From assembly GCF_001310635.1 (NCBI RefSeq), contig NZ_BAXR01000006.1, forward strand, positions 1 to 64,000: a stretch of DNA of 64,000 nt, written 5' to 3'. Shown here piece by piece: positions 16,427 to 25,441 of the stretch. The position numbers were made by a program, and so were the translations under genes. Source of the DNA: Bacillus sp. JCM 19034 (lineage in GTDB: Bacteria > Bacillota > Bacilli > Bacillales > Bacillaceae_D). Each line of letters opens with the position of its first letter. The stretch's first letter is position 1. The notes beneath the pieces were generated by a model. The model was not told the DNA's origin, searched no databases, and saw only the letters and a list, made by a program, of their open reading frames with translations.

Positions 16427-18967
16427 ATGAACATTTTTCATAAATCGGCTATATTTATGTTTATTTTATGTCTAATTTTCATTCCAATGAACGTTCAGGC
16501 TGCTGTTTCGATCATAGATGATGGGGACTTTTTCAGCGAAAGTGAAGTTCAATCGTTAGAAAATCAATTTGCCAATTCTGAGCATGACTATTATATTGAG
16601 ACTTTGATGAGTTTAGAAGGACAGTCAATTAGTCAGTTAGCTTATGATACGATGCAGGAGGTTCGATCTGAAGGATACTCATCTGTCGTTCTAATATCAA
16701 ATGAAGAAGGCGAAATTTATTTGGAAGTTGCAGAAGAAACAGTGATGGATCAGGCAATAGGCTCCGCGTCAATTGAGTCTATTTTAGATGATACGTTTAT
16801 TCCGAAGGCGATAGAAGGGCAGTTTGCTGAAGGAGTCGAGGAGTTGCTTACATATATTGAGTCATTAGAAATTCCTGTAGAAGCTGTAGAGTCGACCGAT
16901 CAATCTGAAGAAAAGCAAGATGCTGCTCCGGCAGAATCAGCAACGTCATCTTCAGAACGTGATTCTTCTACAAGTTCATCTACTGATAGCGAGGGGGACT
17001 TATTTTCGGTACTTCTATTAGGTCTTCTTATTTATGCTATATATTTATTTTTTAAGCAAAGAAAAGCAAAAAAACACAAAACTCAGGTGCTTGGACTACA
17101 AAAAGGGCTTGTTGCTAGTCTAGCAGGTCCATATAATAAGACAAATGAAAAAGCTAGTATTAGTAAAGGGAAAACACAAACGGTATTTGAACAATTAAAT
17201 CAAGAGATTGAGCAATTGTTGAATAAAGTGAAGGAGAGAGAAAAAGAATTAGAGGATCTACGTATTCCTTTCTCGCGCTTTCCGAAATTTCATAATCAAT
17301 TAAAGGTTATAGAAGAGGAGAGCTTGAGGGAAAAAGAGGAGGTAGAGACGTTAATAGCTCATGTTGATGAACAAGCAAATAAAGAATTAGAAACTTCTCG
17401 CCAGCTCGATCAACTATCGAAAAGTCTAGACCAAGTTGATAATAGTCTTAAGCAATTAAGTGAGGAAACGGACCATTCATTCGAAAGATTATTTGAACGT
17501 CAAAGAGAATTGTCAAACGAATTAGCTCGAGTAAAAAAAATAGAGGATGAATTTGATTTTCTTACTGCATCTAATCAGCTAAAAGGGATTGATGTCTCAG
17601 TTGAATATTTTTTAAAGGAAACTGATTTACTAAAAGAACTATTAGAGAAAAATAAATTAATTAGTCTTCACATTGAAGACAGAGAAAAAGAGCTTACTTC
17701 TTATGTAGAACGTGAACGGTTAATTTTAGCTGATGATGATCCATATGCTTTGATTGCGGAAGCGAAGGAATTTGCTAGTCGATGTTCAGCTTTACTTGAT
17801 CAGGGAAATGCGTACGAAGCCAATAAAGAACTCGATACGGTTGAGAACCGATTAAATGAAGCAATGAAACGTGTAGAAATGCTTGTATCGTATCGTGATG
17901 AAACACTTGAAAAAAGGAGACAATTAGATAATGATTTAAAGCAATATGAGAATATTGATGAAGCTTTTTCTCATGAAATACATCGACTTTCAGCTAAGTA
18001 TGTCAGTGAACATTGGTCAGTTTTAGAAGAAGAGTATGGAAGATTAAAACAATTGGTTGAAGAAATTCATACGGCTTTTCTGAAAATTGACCAATGGATG
18101 CAACTTGATGTCCAACAATATAAAAAGAGCTTTGAAGAAATAACTAGGTCCCTACAGCAATTCGAGGAAATCGAAACTCTTTATCAAGTTTGTTTCGATA
18201 AGTACGATCAATTAGAGAATCATTATCAATCTATGGTGAACAAGCAGAATGATTTAACAACTCATATGGAAAACTCCGAAGCAATAGCGAGGCAAAATCG
18301 TTTACCTATTCGTTTTGCTATTGATGATGTGAAACGAGGCTTTCTCATCATTAAGGGACTGATTGAAGAACGTCCACTTAATCTTCATCTATTAGAACAA
18401 GAGTTAGTAGAGCAAACAAACTTTGTTGAAGATTATTGTCATGAAGTTGATTATATATTGAATGAAAAACAGAAAGCTGAACGTGAATATGAAGACCTAA
18501 AAGCAGCGTTTCGTACAGCTGATAGACGTTATTCAACTGGCTTTTTCTCGTCGGGAAATTATCGTAAACGATTTAAGTCATGTGATTCGCAAATTAAATC
18601 TTACTTAAATCAAGGGAAATTTAATGATGTAATGAATGAAATTAAGATTGGTAGAAGAATTATTCAAGATATGAAGGATGAACATGATCGAATTGAAGCC
18701 AAGCGTTTACGAAGAACGGCCCAGATTGGTAATGTGACACGTAGTGGCGGCAACTTTGGCGGTGGATTCAGTAGTGGAGGGCGCTCGAATAGCTCACGAG
18801 GTGGAAGTACTAGCTTTGGTGGTGGCTCTGGCTCTCGTGGAGGTAGCTCTAGTTTTAGAAGTGGTGGTTCCAGCGGAGGTAGCTCAAGCTTTCGCGGAGG
18901 CGGCTCTCGTGGAGGCGGCTCAGGTTTTCGTGGAGGAGGTTCTCGCGGGGGTGGACGTAAATTTTAA
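16427..18967 (+). CDS. TPM-domain membrane protein with a long coiled coil and Gly/Ser/Arg-rich tail
   Basis: An 846-aa protein in four parts. A signal peptide (residues 1-25) leads an extracellular TPM-like domain (about 28-145; SESEVQSLENQF, VVLISNEEGEIYLEV). An acidic Ser-rich linker follows (about 150-190), then one membrane helix (about 193-210; FSVLLLGLLIYAIYLF) and a basic stop-transfer. A cytoplasmic coiled-coil region of about 500 residues (240-760) resembles EzrA-like proteins in layout. The last 75 residues are repeats of GGS/RGGGS type. GGAGGAAGC precedes ATG 16427. TPM proteins in other bacteria support membrane-protein quality control, and the convergent neighbour is PspA, so an envelope-stress role is inferred. 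Function of this architecture is unknown. Confidence 0.8.
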   Translation: MNIFHKSAIFMFILCLIFIPMNVQAAVSIIDDGDFFSESEVQSLENQFANSEHDYYIETLMSLEGQSISQLAYDTMQEVRSEGYSSVVLISNEEGEIYLEVAEETVMDQAIGSASIESILDDTFIPKAIEGQFAEGVEELLTYIESLEIPVEAVESTDQSEEKQDAAPAESATSSSERDSSTSSSTDSEGDLFSVLLLGLLIYAIYLFFKQRKAKKHKTQVLGLQKGLVASLAGPYNKTNEKASISKGKTQTVFEQLNQEIEQLLNKVKEREKELEDLRIPFSRFPKFHNQLKVIEEESLREKEEVETLIAHVDEQANKELETSRQLDQLSKSLDQVDNSLKQLSEETDHSFERLFERQRELSNELARVKKIEDEFDFLTASNQLKGIDVSVEYFLKETDLLKELLEKNKLISLHIEDREKELTSYVERERLILADDDPYALIAEAKEFASRCSALLDQGNAYEANKELDTVENRLNEAMKRVEMLVSYRDETLEKRRQLDNDLKQYENIDEAFSHEIHRLSAKYVSEHWSVLEEEYGRLKQLVEEIHTAFLKIDQWMQLDVQQYKKSFEEITRSLQQFEEIETLYQVCFDKYDQLENHYQSMVNKQNDLTTHMENSEAIARQNRLPIRFAIDDVKRGFLIIKGLIEERPLNLHLLEQELVEQTNFVEDYCHEVDYILNEKQKAEREYEDLKAAFRTADRRYSTGFFSSGNYRKRFKSCDSQIKSYLNQGKFNDVMNEIKIGRRIIQDMKDEHDRIEAKRLRRTAQIGNVTRSGGNFGGGFSSGGRSNSSRGGSTSFGGGSGSRGGSSSFRSGGSSGGSSSFRGGGSRGGGSGFRGGGSRGGGRKF

Positions 18968-18976
18968 CTATTAAAG

Positions 18977-19025
18977 AACACAGACCATGGAAATTTCCCC
19001 ATTTCCATGGTCTGTGTTGGTTTTA
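18977..19025. terminator. Bidirectional terminator between the TPM gene and pspA
   Basis: An 18-bp perfect stem (AACACAGACCATGGAAAT and complement) with a six-base loop sits between two convergent genes; TTTT follows on the plus side and TTTAA-rich sequence on the other. Confidence 0.85.
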
Positions 19026-19040
19026 TTAGTCTCAATTTAG

Positions 19041-19715
19041 TTAAGAATCCTTTTGTTGGAGCTTTGCTTTTAGAGCAGCTAGCTCACTATCAACCGAACT
19101 TGTAGCATCAAGTGCTTTTAAGTCATCATCAAGTGTTTTATTCGCACTACGCATTTCATCTGAGGCATCAGCTTCCGCTTCTTGGTGAATAACCTTTTCT
19201 TCCATTCGGCTAAATCCGCTTTTAGCTCCGTCACCGATTCCAGACATCGTTTTGTTTACTGTAGCACGAGCCTTCGCACTTTCAGCACGTGCTTTTAAGG
19301 AATCTTTTTTCATCTTCATTTCATTATACTCATTTTTCATTTCAAGAAGCTTTTCTTTTAATTCAGATGATAGTTTATGAGCTTCTTCATAAGAGTGTTT
19401 TAAAGAATCCGCATTTCCCTGGTGCTTGTTCTTATCTTCTAAAACTCGTCTAGCTAATTCTTCATCTCCAGATTCAAGTGCTTTGATAGCTTGTTCTTCT
19501 CTTCTTTGGACGTATTCTGCTGCTTCTTCATATTTGTTTTTTAGAATTTTTTCGTTTGCAATCTGCTTTGCAACAGCTGCCTCAACTTCCGATAGATCCT
19601 TTTCCATATCAACGAGATATTGATCCAACATTTTAGCTGGATCTTCAGCTTTGCTTAATAAAGCGTTTAATTCTGATGATACAATTGTACGAACACGATT
19701 AAAGAAACGAAACAT
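19041..19715 (-). CDS. pspA: PspA/IM30 family envelope-stress protein
   Basis: A 224-aa, almost wholly helical coiled-coil protein of the PspA/Vipp1 family, which polymerises on stressed membranes. The N-terminal amphipathic helix MFRFFNRVRTIVSSELNALL is the membrane anchor. It continues EDPAKMLDQYLVDMEKDL, the conserved first hairpin. The tail is SSVDSELAALKAKLQQKDS. B. subtilis has the paralogs PspA (YdjF) and LiaH; the ydjFGHI operon also pairs PspA with membrane partners. The start ATG 19715 has GGAGGGAT upstream. It is transcribed towards the TPM gene with a shared terminator. Confidence 0.92.
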   Translation of the reverse strand: MFRFFNRVRTIVSSELNALLSKAEDPAKMLDQYLVDMEKDLSEVEAAVAKQIANEKILKNKYEEAAEYVQRREEQAIKALESGDEELARRVLEDKNKHQGNADSLKHSYEEAHKLSSELKEKLLEMKNEYNEMKMKKDSLKARAESAKARATVNKTMSGIGDGAKSGFSRMEEKVIHQEAEADASDEMRSANKTLDDDLKALDATSSVDSELAALKAKLQQKDS

Positions 19716-19867
19716 AATAATCCCTCCATATATTAGATATGTTTATTTTATCACAATGTTACAAACCAGGTAGCGACTACCTTAAAAAATATACGTATGA
19801 AATGATGTTTCCGTTTCATATTTTTGCTTTAACTTTCTAGTTATGGTGAAATAGTTAATAAGGAGTG

Positions 19868-20683
19868 ATGAGTTTGGTTTTAACACAAATTATTGAAACC
19901 GTATATCAAGTTAGAAAACAGAACCCGTTAGTACATAATATTACGAACGTTGTTGTCACAAACTTTACAGCTAATGGCTTATATGCATTAGGAGCTTCTC
20001 CAGTTATGGCATATGCGAAAGAGGAAGTTGCTGATATGGCTAAAATAGCTGGAGCTCTCGTATTGAATATAGGTACATTGAATAGTGAAGAGGTTGAAGC
20101 AATGCTCATAGCTGGAAAATCAGCGAATGATCACGGTGTACCGATCGTGTTTGATCCGGTAGGAGCAGGGGCAACCCCCTATCGATCAGAAACATCACAA
20201 AGTTTGGTAGAGCAATTAAATGTAACGGTTATTCGTGGTAATGCTGCGGAAATCGCAAGTATGATTGGTGAACAAATAACGATGAAGGGTGTTGATGCTG
20301 GAGATAGCTCTTTTAATACGGTTGAATTAGCTAAAAAAGCAGCAAGCCAACTTCAATCCGTTGTTGTCGTTACTGGAGAAGAGGACATAATAACAGATGG
20401 AAAAACGACGTACGTTGGACAAAATGGCCATTCAATATTAACGAAGGTAACAGGGACCGGTTGTTTGTTAACGTCTGTTATTGGTGCCTTTTTAGCAGTT
20501 GAAAAGGATGTGCTTGTAGCTTGTGCCTCGGCCATTTCATTTTATGGAGTTGCAGCCGAACTTGCACAAGAAAAGACAGGTGAAGAAGGTCCCGGAAGTT
20601 TTCAAATAGAATTTTTGAATCAATTATCAAAAGTAGATGGGAAACAGCTTGAAAAGTTTGTTTCCATTCAAAAGCATGAATAA
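19868..20683 (+). CDS. thiM: Hydroxyethylthiazole kinase
   Basis: ThiM phosphorylates 4-methyl-5-(2-hydroxyethyl)thiazole for thiamine salvage. Family signatures are [43 protein letters not shown] and the anion-hole motif [16 protein letters not shown] at 19859-19864 could serve ATG 19868 or TTG 19874. The B. subtilis gene lies with thiE under a TPP riboswitch. Here the gene is solitary and I see no THI-box (CTGAGA) in the 150 bp upstream. It may therefore be regulated differently. Confidence 0.95.
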   Translation: MSLVLTQIIETVYQVRKQNPLVHNITNVVVTNFTANGLYALGASPVMAYAKEEVADMAKIAGALVLNIGTLNSEEVEAMLIAGKSANDHGVPIVFDPVGAGATPYRSETSQSLVEQLNVTVIRGNAAEIASMIGEQITMKGVDAGDSSFNTVELAKKAASQLQSVVVVTGEEDIITDGKTTYVGQNGHSILTKVTGTGCLLTSVIGAFLAVEKDVLVACASAISFYGVAAELAQEKTGEEGPGSFQIEFLNQLSKVDGKQLEKFVSIQKHE

Positions 20684-20690
20684 GGAAATA

Positions 20691-20725
20691 CCCTTAAAAG
20701 TCTATAGCTTTTAAGGGTTTTATTT
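20691..20725 (+). terminator. Terminator after thiM
   Basis: A 10-bp perfect stem (CCCTTAAAAG / CTTTTAAGGG) followed by TTTTATTTT. Confidence 0.9.
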
Positions 20726-20797
20726 TATCTAATTTCATTTTAGTTCAACATACTAGTTAGAAAATCTCATTTTCATGTTGAATATAACTACCGATTA

Positions 20798-20835
20798 ATG
20801 TAATATATATATTGCATGGAATATATATCTTACAT
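20798..20835 (+). promoter_or_regulatory. Palindromic operator-like site upstream of the second XRE module
   Basis: ATGTAATATATATATT and AATATATATCTTACAT are inverted repeats with one mismatch around a six-base spacer. They end just before the ribosome site of the regulator. TATATAT within the site could double as a -10 element. Autoregulation is inferred. Confidence 0.5.
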
Positions 20836-20847
20836 GAGGGAGGTAAA

Positions 20848-21045
20848 ATGAAAAATAATGTGAGGAAGGTTAGATTGGAACAATCTATGACGCAGGAACA
20901 ATTAGCTCGTAAAGTGAGTGTAACTAGACAGACGATCGGTTTAATTGAAAAAGGGGAATACAATCCAAGTTTACAGCTTTGTGTATCAATAGCCAAAACG
21001 CTAAATCAAACGTTAGATCAACTTTTTTGGGAGGTCGAGCAATGA
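20848..21045 (+). CDS. Small XRE-family regulator (second module)
   Basis: A 65-aa helix-turn-helix protein: [16 protein letters not shown], then [19 protein letters not shown], ending [11 protein letters not shown]. The start ATG 20848 follows GAGGGAGGT. An upstream in-frame ATG at 20812 falls inside the operator palindrome and is not used. It is the same class as the regulator at 14219 and shares the arrangement regulator-then-membrane-protein. The stop overlaps the next ATG by four bases. Confidence 0.87.
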   Translation: MKNNVRKVRLEQSMTQEQLARKVSVTRQTIGLIEKGEYNPSLQLCVSIAKTLNQTLDQLFWEVEQ

Positions 21046-21503
21046 AGTCATGGATTTCTTTTTTAATGCCTGATGATGAGTATAAAAGAATTAAACTCTT
21101 ATATTATTATGCTGAGGGAGCGGTTTTACTAGTTGTTTGCTTATTTGTTTTAATTTTTGTACATGAGATCTTTCTATTAGAGCTAACAACAACCCATGTT
21201 TTATTATTATCAATTGGTGTGTTCATTTTTTATACTGCGTTAAGATATACATGGTCTGGAATGGAATATGATGATGTTATGACTAAACGTCGCTTTAACA
21301 AAGAAAGGAATGTTATTTTCATAAGAGGTACGGCTTTTCCTTTAATTTTTCTAACTGTTTATTTACTAATTATTGAAAAACCAACAGACAGAGATGAGTG
21401 GATTAACTTAGTTGGATTAATCGTAGGTATGACCGTTATATGGAATCTTTCGAGCTATATTTCTTTGAAACGTTCTTATAAAAAGAATAAAGAACTAGTA
21501 TAG
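21042..21503 (+). CDS. Four-helix membrane protein coupled to an XRE regulator
   Basis: A 153-aa protein that opens [20 protein letters not shown] and has four helices (residues about 23-43, 52-70, 94-112, 122-140). A charged cytoplasmic loop ([18 protein letters not shown]) lies between helices two and three. The ATG overlaps the regulator stop (ATGA) and has GGGAGGTCGAG upstream. Family not recognised; related in layout to the protein at 13834 although sequence similarity is not obvious. Its function is probably to be controlled by, or to signal to, the cotranscribed regulator. Confidence 0.65.
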   Translation: MKSWISFLMPDDEYKRIKLLYYYAEGAVLLVVCLFVLIFVHEIFLLELTTTHVLLLSIGVFIFYTALRYTWSGMEYDDVMTKRRFNKERNVIFIRGTAFPLIFLTVYLLIIEKPTDRDEWINLVGLIVGMTVIWNLSSYISLKRSYKKNKELV

Positions 21504-21527
21504 TATTTCTATCACTAAATAATTAGA

Positions 21528-21557
21528 GCTTGGATGAAGAAATATCCTCATCCAAGC
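21528..21557. other. Hairpin between convergent genes, possible terminator
   Basis: GCTTGGATGA pairs with TCATCCAAGC. No T tract is visible. It lies between the XRE-module membrane gene and spoVB, which face each other. Confidence 0.45.
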
Positions 21558-21591
21558 ACAGCAGCGTGAAAGTAATAATATCCGTCAATTC

Positions 21592-23158
21592 TCACCGTAC
21601 AAAAGATTGCAACCAATTCCCAATCAAAGGAATTCTATTTAATTCTTCCCCCTTAACTAACCCCAAAGCAAGTGTTAGTGCACAGTAAAATATGAGGGTG
21701 ATGGAAATAGTTAAAAACGTATGAATAAGTAAAGAGGACTGTGTAAAAGCATATTCAGACAATAAATAGCCAACCCATCCCGATACGATAATGAGGAAAA
21801 TCGATTTTATGAACATTTTCGTTTCAATTGTAAAACTAATTGATTTAGCGATGGAGGCAAAGTGAAGCATTGTTACAAGAATAAAGCCAATAACAATAGC
21901 TAGTGCGGCCCCCATTATACCTAGTTCCGGACGTGTTGCCAGAGCAAAGATCGCTACAATCTTCACAATGGCTCCAAAAAGGCTGTTCATCATCGCTGCC
22001 TTTGCTAAGTCTAATGCCTGGAGTGTAGCTTGAAGTGGTGCTTGAAAATAGAGAAATAATGTAAATGGTGCCATGAGCTTTACATATGTAGCTGCGTAAG
22101 GTGCATCATACATGAGTGTCATGATCGGTTCAGCAAATATATAAAGGACTACAACGGATATACCACCCGAAAGCATAGCCAGTCTAAGTGCTTGATTTAA
22201 CCGGAAGTGAACGGTTTGATAATGATTACGAGCAACTGCTTCACTAATAGCTGGTACTAATGATACGGACAGCGAGTACGTAATAAAGGTAGGAAGCAAG
22301 ATAAGCGGAATGACAAACCCTGTTAATTCACCATATTGTTTTGTCGCAATAACCGTTGTGACTCCAGCGATTGCTAGGCTGTGGGCCACGACAATCGGTT
22401 CGAAAAAAAGCCCGATTGAGCCAATAAGTTTACTCCCAGTCGTCGGCAAGGCGATTGTCATTAACTCACGAAACGTTTTTTGACCGCCTTTCACAAATTG
22501 AAAAAATTGATGACGAACTCTAAAAACGTTTATTCGTTTTAAACATGAAAATCATAAATAGCAATGAGGCTAGCTCACCAAAGACGACAGAAATCATCGC
22601 ACCAGCTGCTGCGTATTCGATTCCTAGCGGTAAGAAAGCAGTTGTTGTGACTGCAACGAGTGTAATCCGCACAATTTGCTCGATCACTTGTGAAATAGCT
22701 GTTGGCTTCATATTTTGTTTGCCTTGAAAATAACCACGCATAACTGACGATAGTGCCACTATTGGTACAATAGGGGAAATGGCAATTAATGGGTAATAAG
22801 CACGTTCATCAGTTAAAAGTGTTTGTGCTACGAAAGGTGCAAATAAAATCATCACAGTTGTAAAGATTAGGCTGAGAACAGCAGTAATTGAAAGAGAGAC
22901 GACAAGGATTTTTTTGATTTTTCCTCGGTCATTATTTGCTTCTGCTTCAGCAACCAGTTTTGAAATCGCTACAGGAAGTCCGAGTTGTGTCAAATTAATG
23001 ACGAGAATAAGAGTAGGAACGGCCATCATATATAAACCTACACCTTCAGCACCCATTATCCGGGCAATGACAATTCTATTAACAAACCCTAGAAATCGAG
23101 TAATTAGACCGGCAATAATCAGGATAAACGCTCCCTTTAGAAACGTTTGCTTTGTCAT
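21592..23158 (-). CDS. spoVB: SpoVB-like lipid flippase of the MOP superfamily (one-base frameshift)
   Basis: A polysaccharide-transport (MATE/MOP) membrane protein with about 14 helices. SpoVB is needed for spore cortex peptidoglycan and is thought to flip lipid-linked precursor. The first part opens FLKGAFILIIAGLITRFLGF with the family motif NRIVIARIMGAEGVGLYMM. It ends falsely after FKTNKRF because of one extra base in the run at 22522-22526. Removing it gives KRFRVRHQFFQFVKGGQKTF and a total of 521 aa, matching B. subtilis SpoVB (518). Position between yrbG and secDF supports spoVB over the paralogs YkvU and YtgP. Here it is transcribed away from secD, on the minus strand. Confidence 0.88.
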
Positions 23159-23264
23159 GAATACACCTACTTTCTAAAAAAAATGATGGATATTTGCCGT
23201 AATTATTTATATGCTTATTAGTGGGGCAAGCATGACAAGTTGTTTACAAGAAAGGGAGAGGAAT

Positions 23265-23750
23265 GTGAAAGAAAGATTACAAGAGTTTATGTTAGAAAAC
23301 TTCAGTTTTTTACCACCTGAGCTTTTCATTGTTTTCATATCGGCGTTACCGATTTTAGAGTTACGTGGCGGAATACCGCTTGGTCCTTTGTTAGGTTTGT
23401 CATATGGAGAAGCACTTTTTTATGGGATTCTCGGAAACCTTCTTCCAATTATTCCAATCCTCGTTTTATTTCGACCAATTAGTAAATGGATGTTGCGATT
23501 TAAATTATATAAACGGTTCTATGATTGGCTATACAATCGAACGATGAAAAAGAGTGACAAGGTAGAGAAGTTTGGAGCACTCGGTTTAATTTTATTTACC
23601 GCGGTTCCTTTACCTACGACTGGAGCATATAGTGCTTGTTTAGCTTCAATATTATTTTTTATTCCTTTCCGATATGCATTAATAGCCATCTCGACGGGCG
23701 TTGTCATTGCAGGACTTCTAATTTCTACAATTGTTTACTCGATCTTTTAA
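23265..23750 (+). CDS. Small multidrug-export-type membrane protein (COG2426)
   Basis: A membrane protein of about 161 aa of the Sm_multidrug_ex family (COG2426). Typical segments are ALPILELRGGIPLG, FYGILGNLLPIIPILVLF and AVPLPTTGAYSACLAS, with four to five helices. The most likely start is GTG 23265, close behind AAAGGGAGAGG. Upstream ATG 23232 and 23211 lack ribosome sites. Despite its name the substrate is unknown. It is followed 16 bp later by comN and may be cotranscribed with it and secDF. Confidence 0.8.
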   Translation: MKERLQEFMLENFSFLPPELFIVFISALPILELRGGIPLGPLLGLSYGEALFYGILGNLLPIIPILVLFRPISKWMLRFKLYKRFYDWLYNRTMKKSDKVEKFGALGLILFTAVPLPTTGAYSACLASILFFIPFRYALIAISTGVVIAGLLISTIVYSIF

Positions 23751-23766
23751 AGGGGTGAAAATAGAT

Positions 23767-24051
23767 ATGGGAGAGAAGCAACAATTTGATGTTTGGAAGG
23801 AAGAGGTAGAACCCGCTTTACGCAGCAAAGTGGATGAGTTTCATCTATTAGGTTATGATCGTGCGACTAAGGAAGAAGTATGGAAATGCGTACTATATCA
23901 ATTACGGAAGAAAAAAGAATTTATTCATAAGCATGCGTTTGTCAATCATATTTTAACATTAAAATCACAGACGTATATGACATGGTTAACGATACACGCT
24001 TATAACGATCCAACAGATTGGTTTGCTGATTTTGAAGGAAAGCAAGTATAA
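23767..24051 (+). CDS. comN: ComN-like post-transcriptional regulator
   Basis: A 94-aa soluble protein with DVWKEEVEPALRSKVDEF, the segment ATKEEVWKCVLYQLRKKK and the tail MTWLTIHAYNDPTDWFADF. These match the ComN (YrzD) family, which promotes accumulation of comE mRNA in B. subtilis and is encoded next to secDF. ATG 23767 follows AAAGGGGTG. A TTG at 23731 inside the upstream gene is not used. The assignment rests on sequence and synteny. Confidence 0.85.
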   Translation: MGEKQQFDVWKEEVEPALRSKVDEFHLLGYDRATKEEVWKCVLYQLRKKKEFIHKHAFVNHILTLKSQTYMTWLTIHAYNDPTDWFADFEGKQV

Positions 24052-24137
24052 AAAGCTTAGCTTGCTGTCTTTTTCTAAGAAAGTTATAATGGAAATTATT
24101 GCAGTTACGGGATTAGAGAAGGGGGCAAAAGAGATTT

Positions 24138-25441
24138 ATGGTTAAAAAAGGGCGAATTGTCGCTTTTTTCTTATAGTTGCAGTAATAGCTGGTGTTATTT
24201 GGGCAACTGTGATGGATGTGACAAAGGAGATTAAACTAGGGCTTGACCTTCAAGGTGGATTTGAAGTGCTCTATGAAGTAAAACCTGCTCATGAAGGTGA
24301 CATAATAGACGCAAATGCACTTGAAGCGACAGCCAGTGCGCTAAATCAGCGAGTTAACGTACTCGGTGTATCTGAGCCATTTATCGGGATTGAAGGCGAA
24401 GATCGGATCCGTGTTCAACTAGCTGGTGTAGAAGATCAGAATTATGCACGAGAATTAATTTCTGGTGAAGCGGAGCTAACGATTCGTAATATCTACGATG
24501 AAGTATTAGCTGATGGAAGTGATTTGCGTCAAGGTGGGGCAAATGCAAACTTTCAACCAGAGACAAATGAACCGATCGTAAATGTAACATTTCAGGATTC
24601 TAGTTTAATGCAACAAATTACCGCGGAATTGTACAATGGTCCTCCTGAGGAAAATATGCTCGTCATTTGGCTTGATTTTGAAGAAGGGGTGGATTCTTAC
24701 TTAGAAGAGCGGATGAAACCTGACCCGAAATATATATCCGCTGCTGTTGTTCGAAGTGTGATAAATAGTCCTACAGCTACGATTAGTGGTGATTTCACAA
24801 TAGAAGAAACACGCCATATCGCAGATGTTCTGAATGCAGGAGCACTACCAACAAAGCTTGAGGAACTTTCCTCTAATTCAGTAGGTGCCTCACTCGGTGA
24901 ACGGGCCATGCAGCAAACGATTTATGCTGGTTTTATTGGGATCGCCTTAATTTTTATTTACATGCTCATTTATTATCGCTTTATGGGTATGATTGCAGTT
25001 GTAACATTAAGTGCCTATATTTATTTAGTATTACTCGTTTTTAATTTAATGAATGTAGTATTAACATTACCGGGGATTGCAGCTTTAATTTTAGGTGTCG
25101 GGATGGCCGTTGATGCAAACATTATTACATATGAACGGATTAAGGATGAGATTCGTTCCGGTAAGTCGATTTTATCGGCATTTAAAGCAGGTTCTAAGCG
25201 GTCGCTTTCAACGATTTTAGATGCGAACATTACGACGATTTTAGCTGCTGTTGTACTGTTAGCGTTTGGGACAAGCTCTGTTCAAGGGTTTGCGGTCATG
25301 TTAATTGTCAGTATTTTAACGAGTTTTGTGACAGCGATATTCGGAACAAGATTGTTACTTGGCTTTTGGGTGAAAAGTCGTGCACTAGATAAGAAATATC
25401 GCTTATTCGGGGTAAAGGAGGATCAGATTAGTGAGCTTTAA
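24138..25441 (+). CDS. secD: Protein translocase subunit SecD (one-base frameshift near the start)
   Basis: SecD uses the proton or sodium gradient to assist late steps of Sec-dependent secretion. The true start is ATG 24138 behind GAAGGGGGC. The frame breaks in the T run at 24164-24169 within the first membrane helix. One added T gives MVKKGRIVAFFLIVAVIAG joined to the rest, 434 aa. Motifs include LGLDLQGGFEVLYEV (D1), the extracellular P1 domain, and GIAALILGVGMAVDANIITYERIKDE in helix 4. SecD ends separately from SecF, unlike B. subtilis where they are fused. The secF start lies inside its last codons. Confidence 0.94.

Noticed and set aside
18744-18974. Ala/Val/Glu-rich frame overlapping the 3' end of the TPM gene
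   Set aside because: It is the alternative frame of the GGS/RGG repeat codons; composition explains it fully.
25431-25441. secD/secF junction as another frameshift of a fused secDF
   Set aside because: secF has its own strong ribosome site and a GTG start, and secD ends naturally at the right length, so the split is real.
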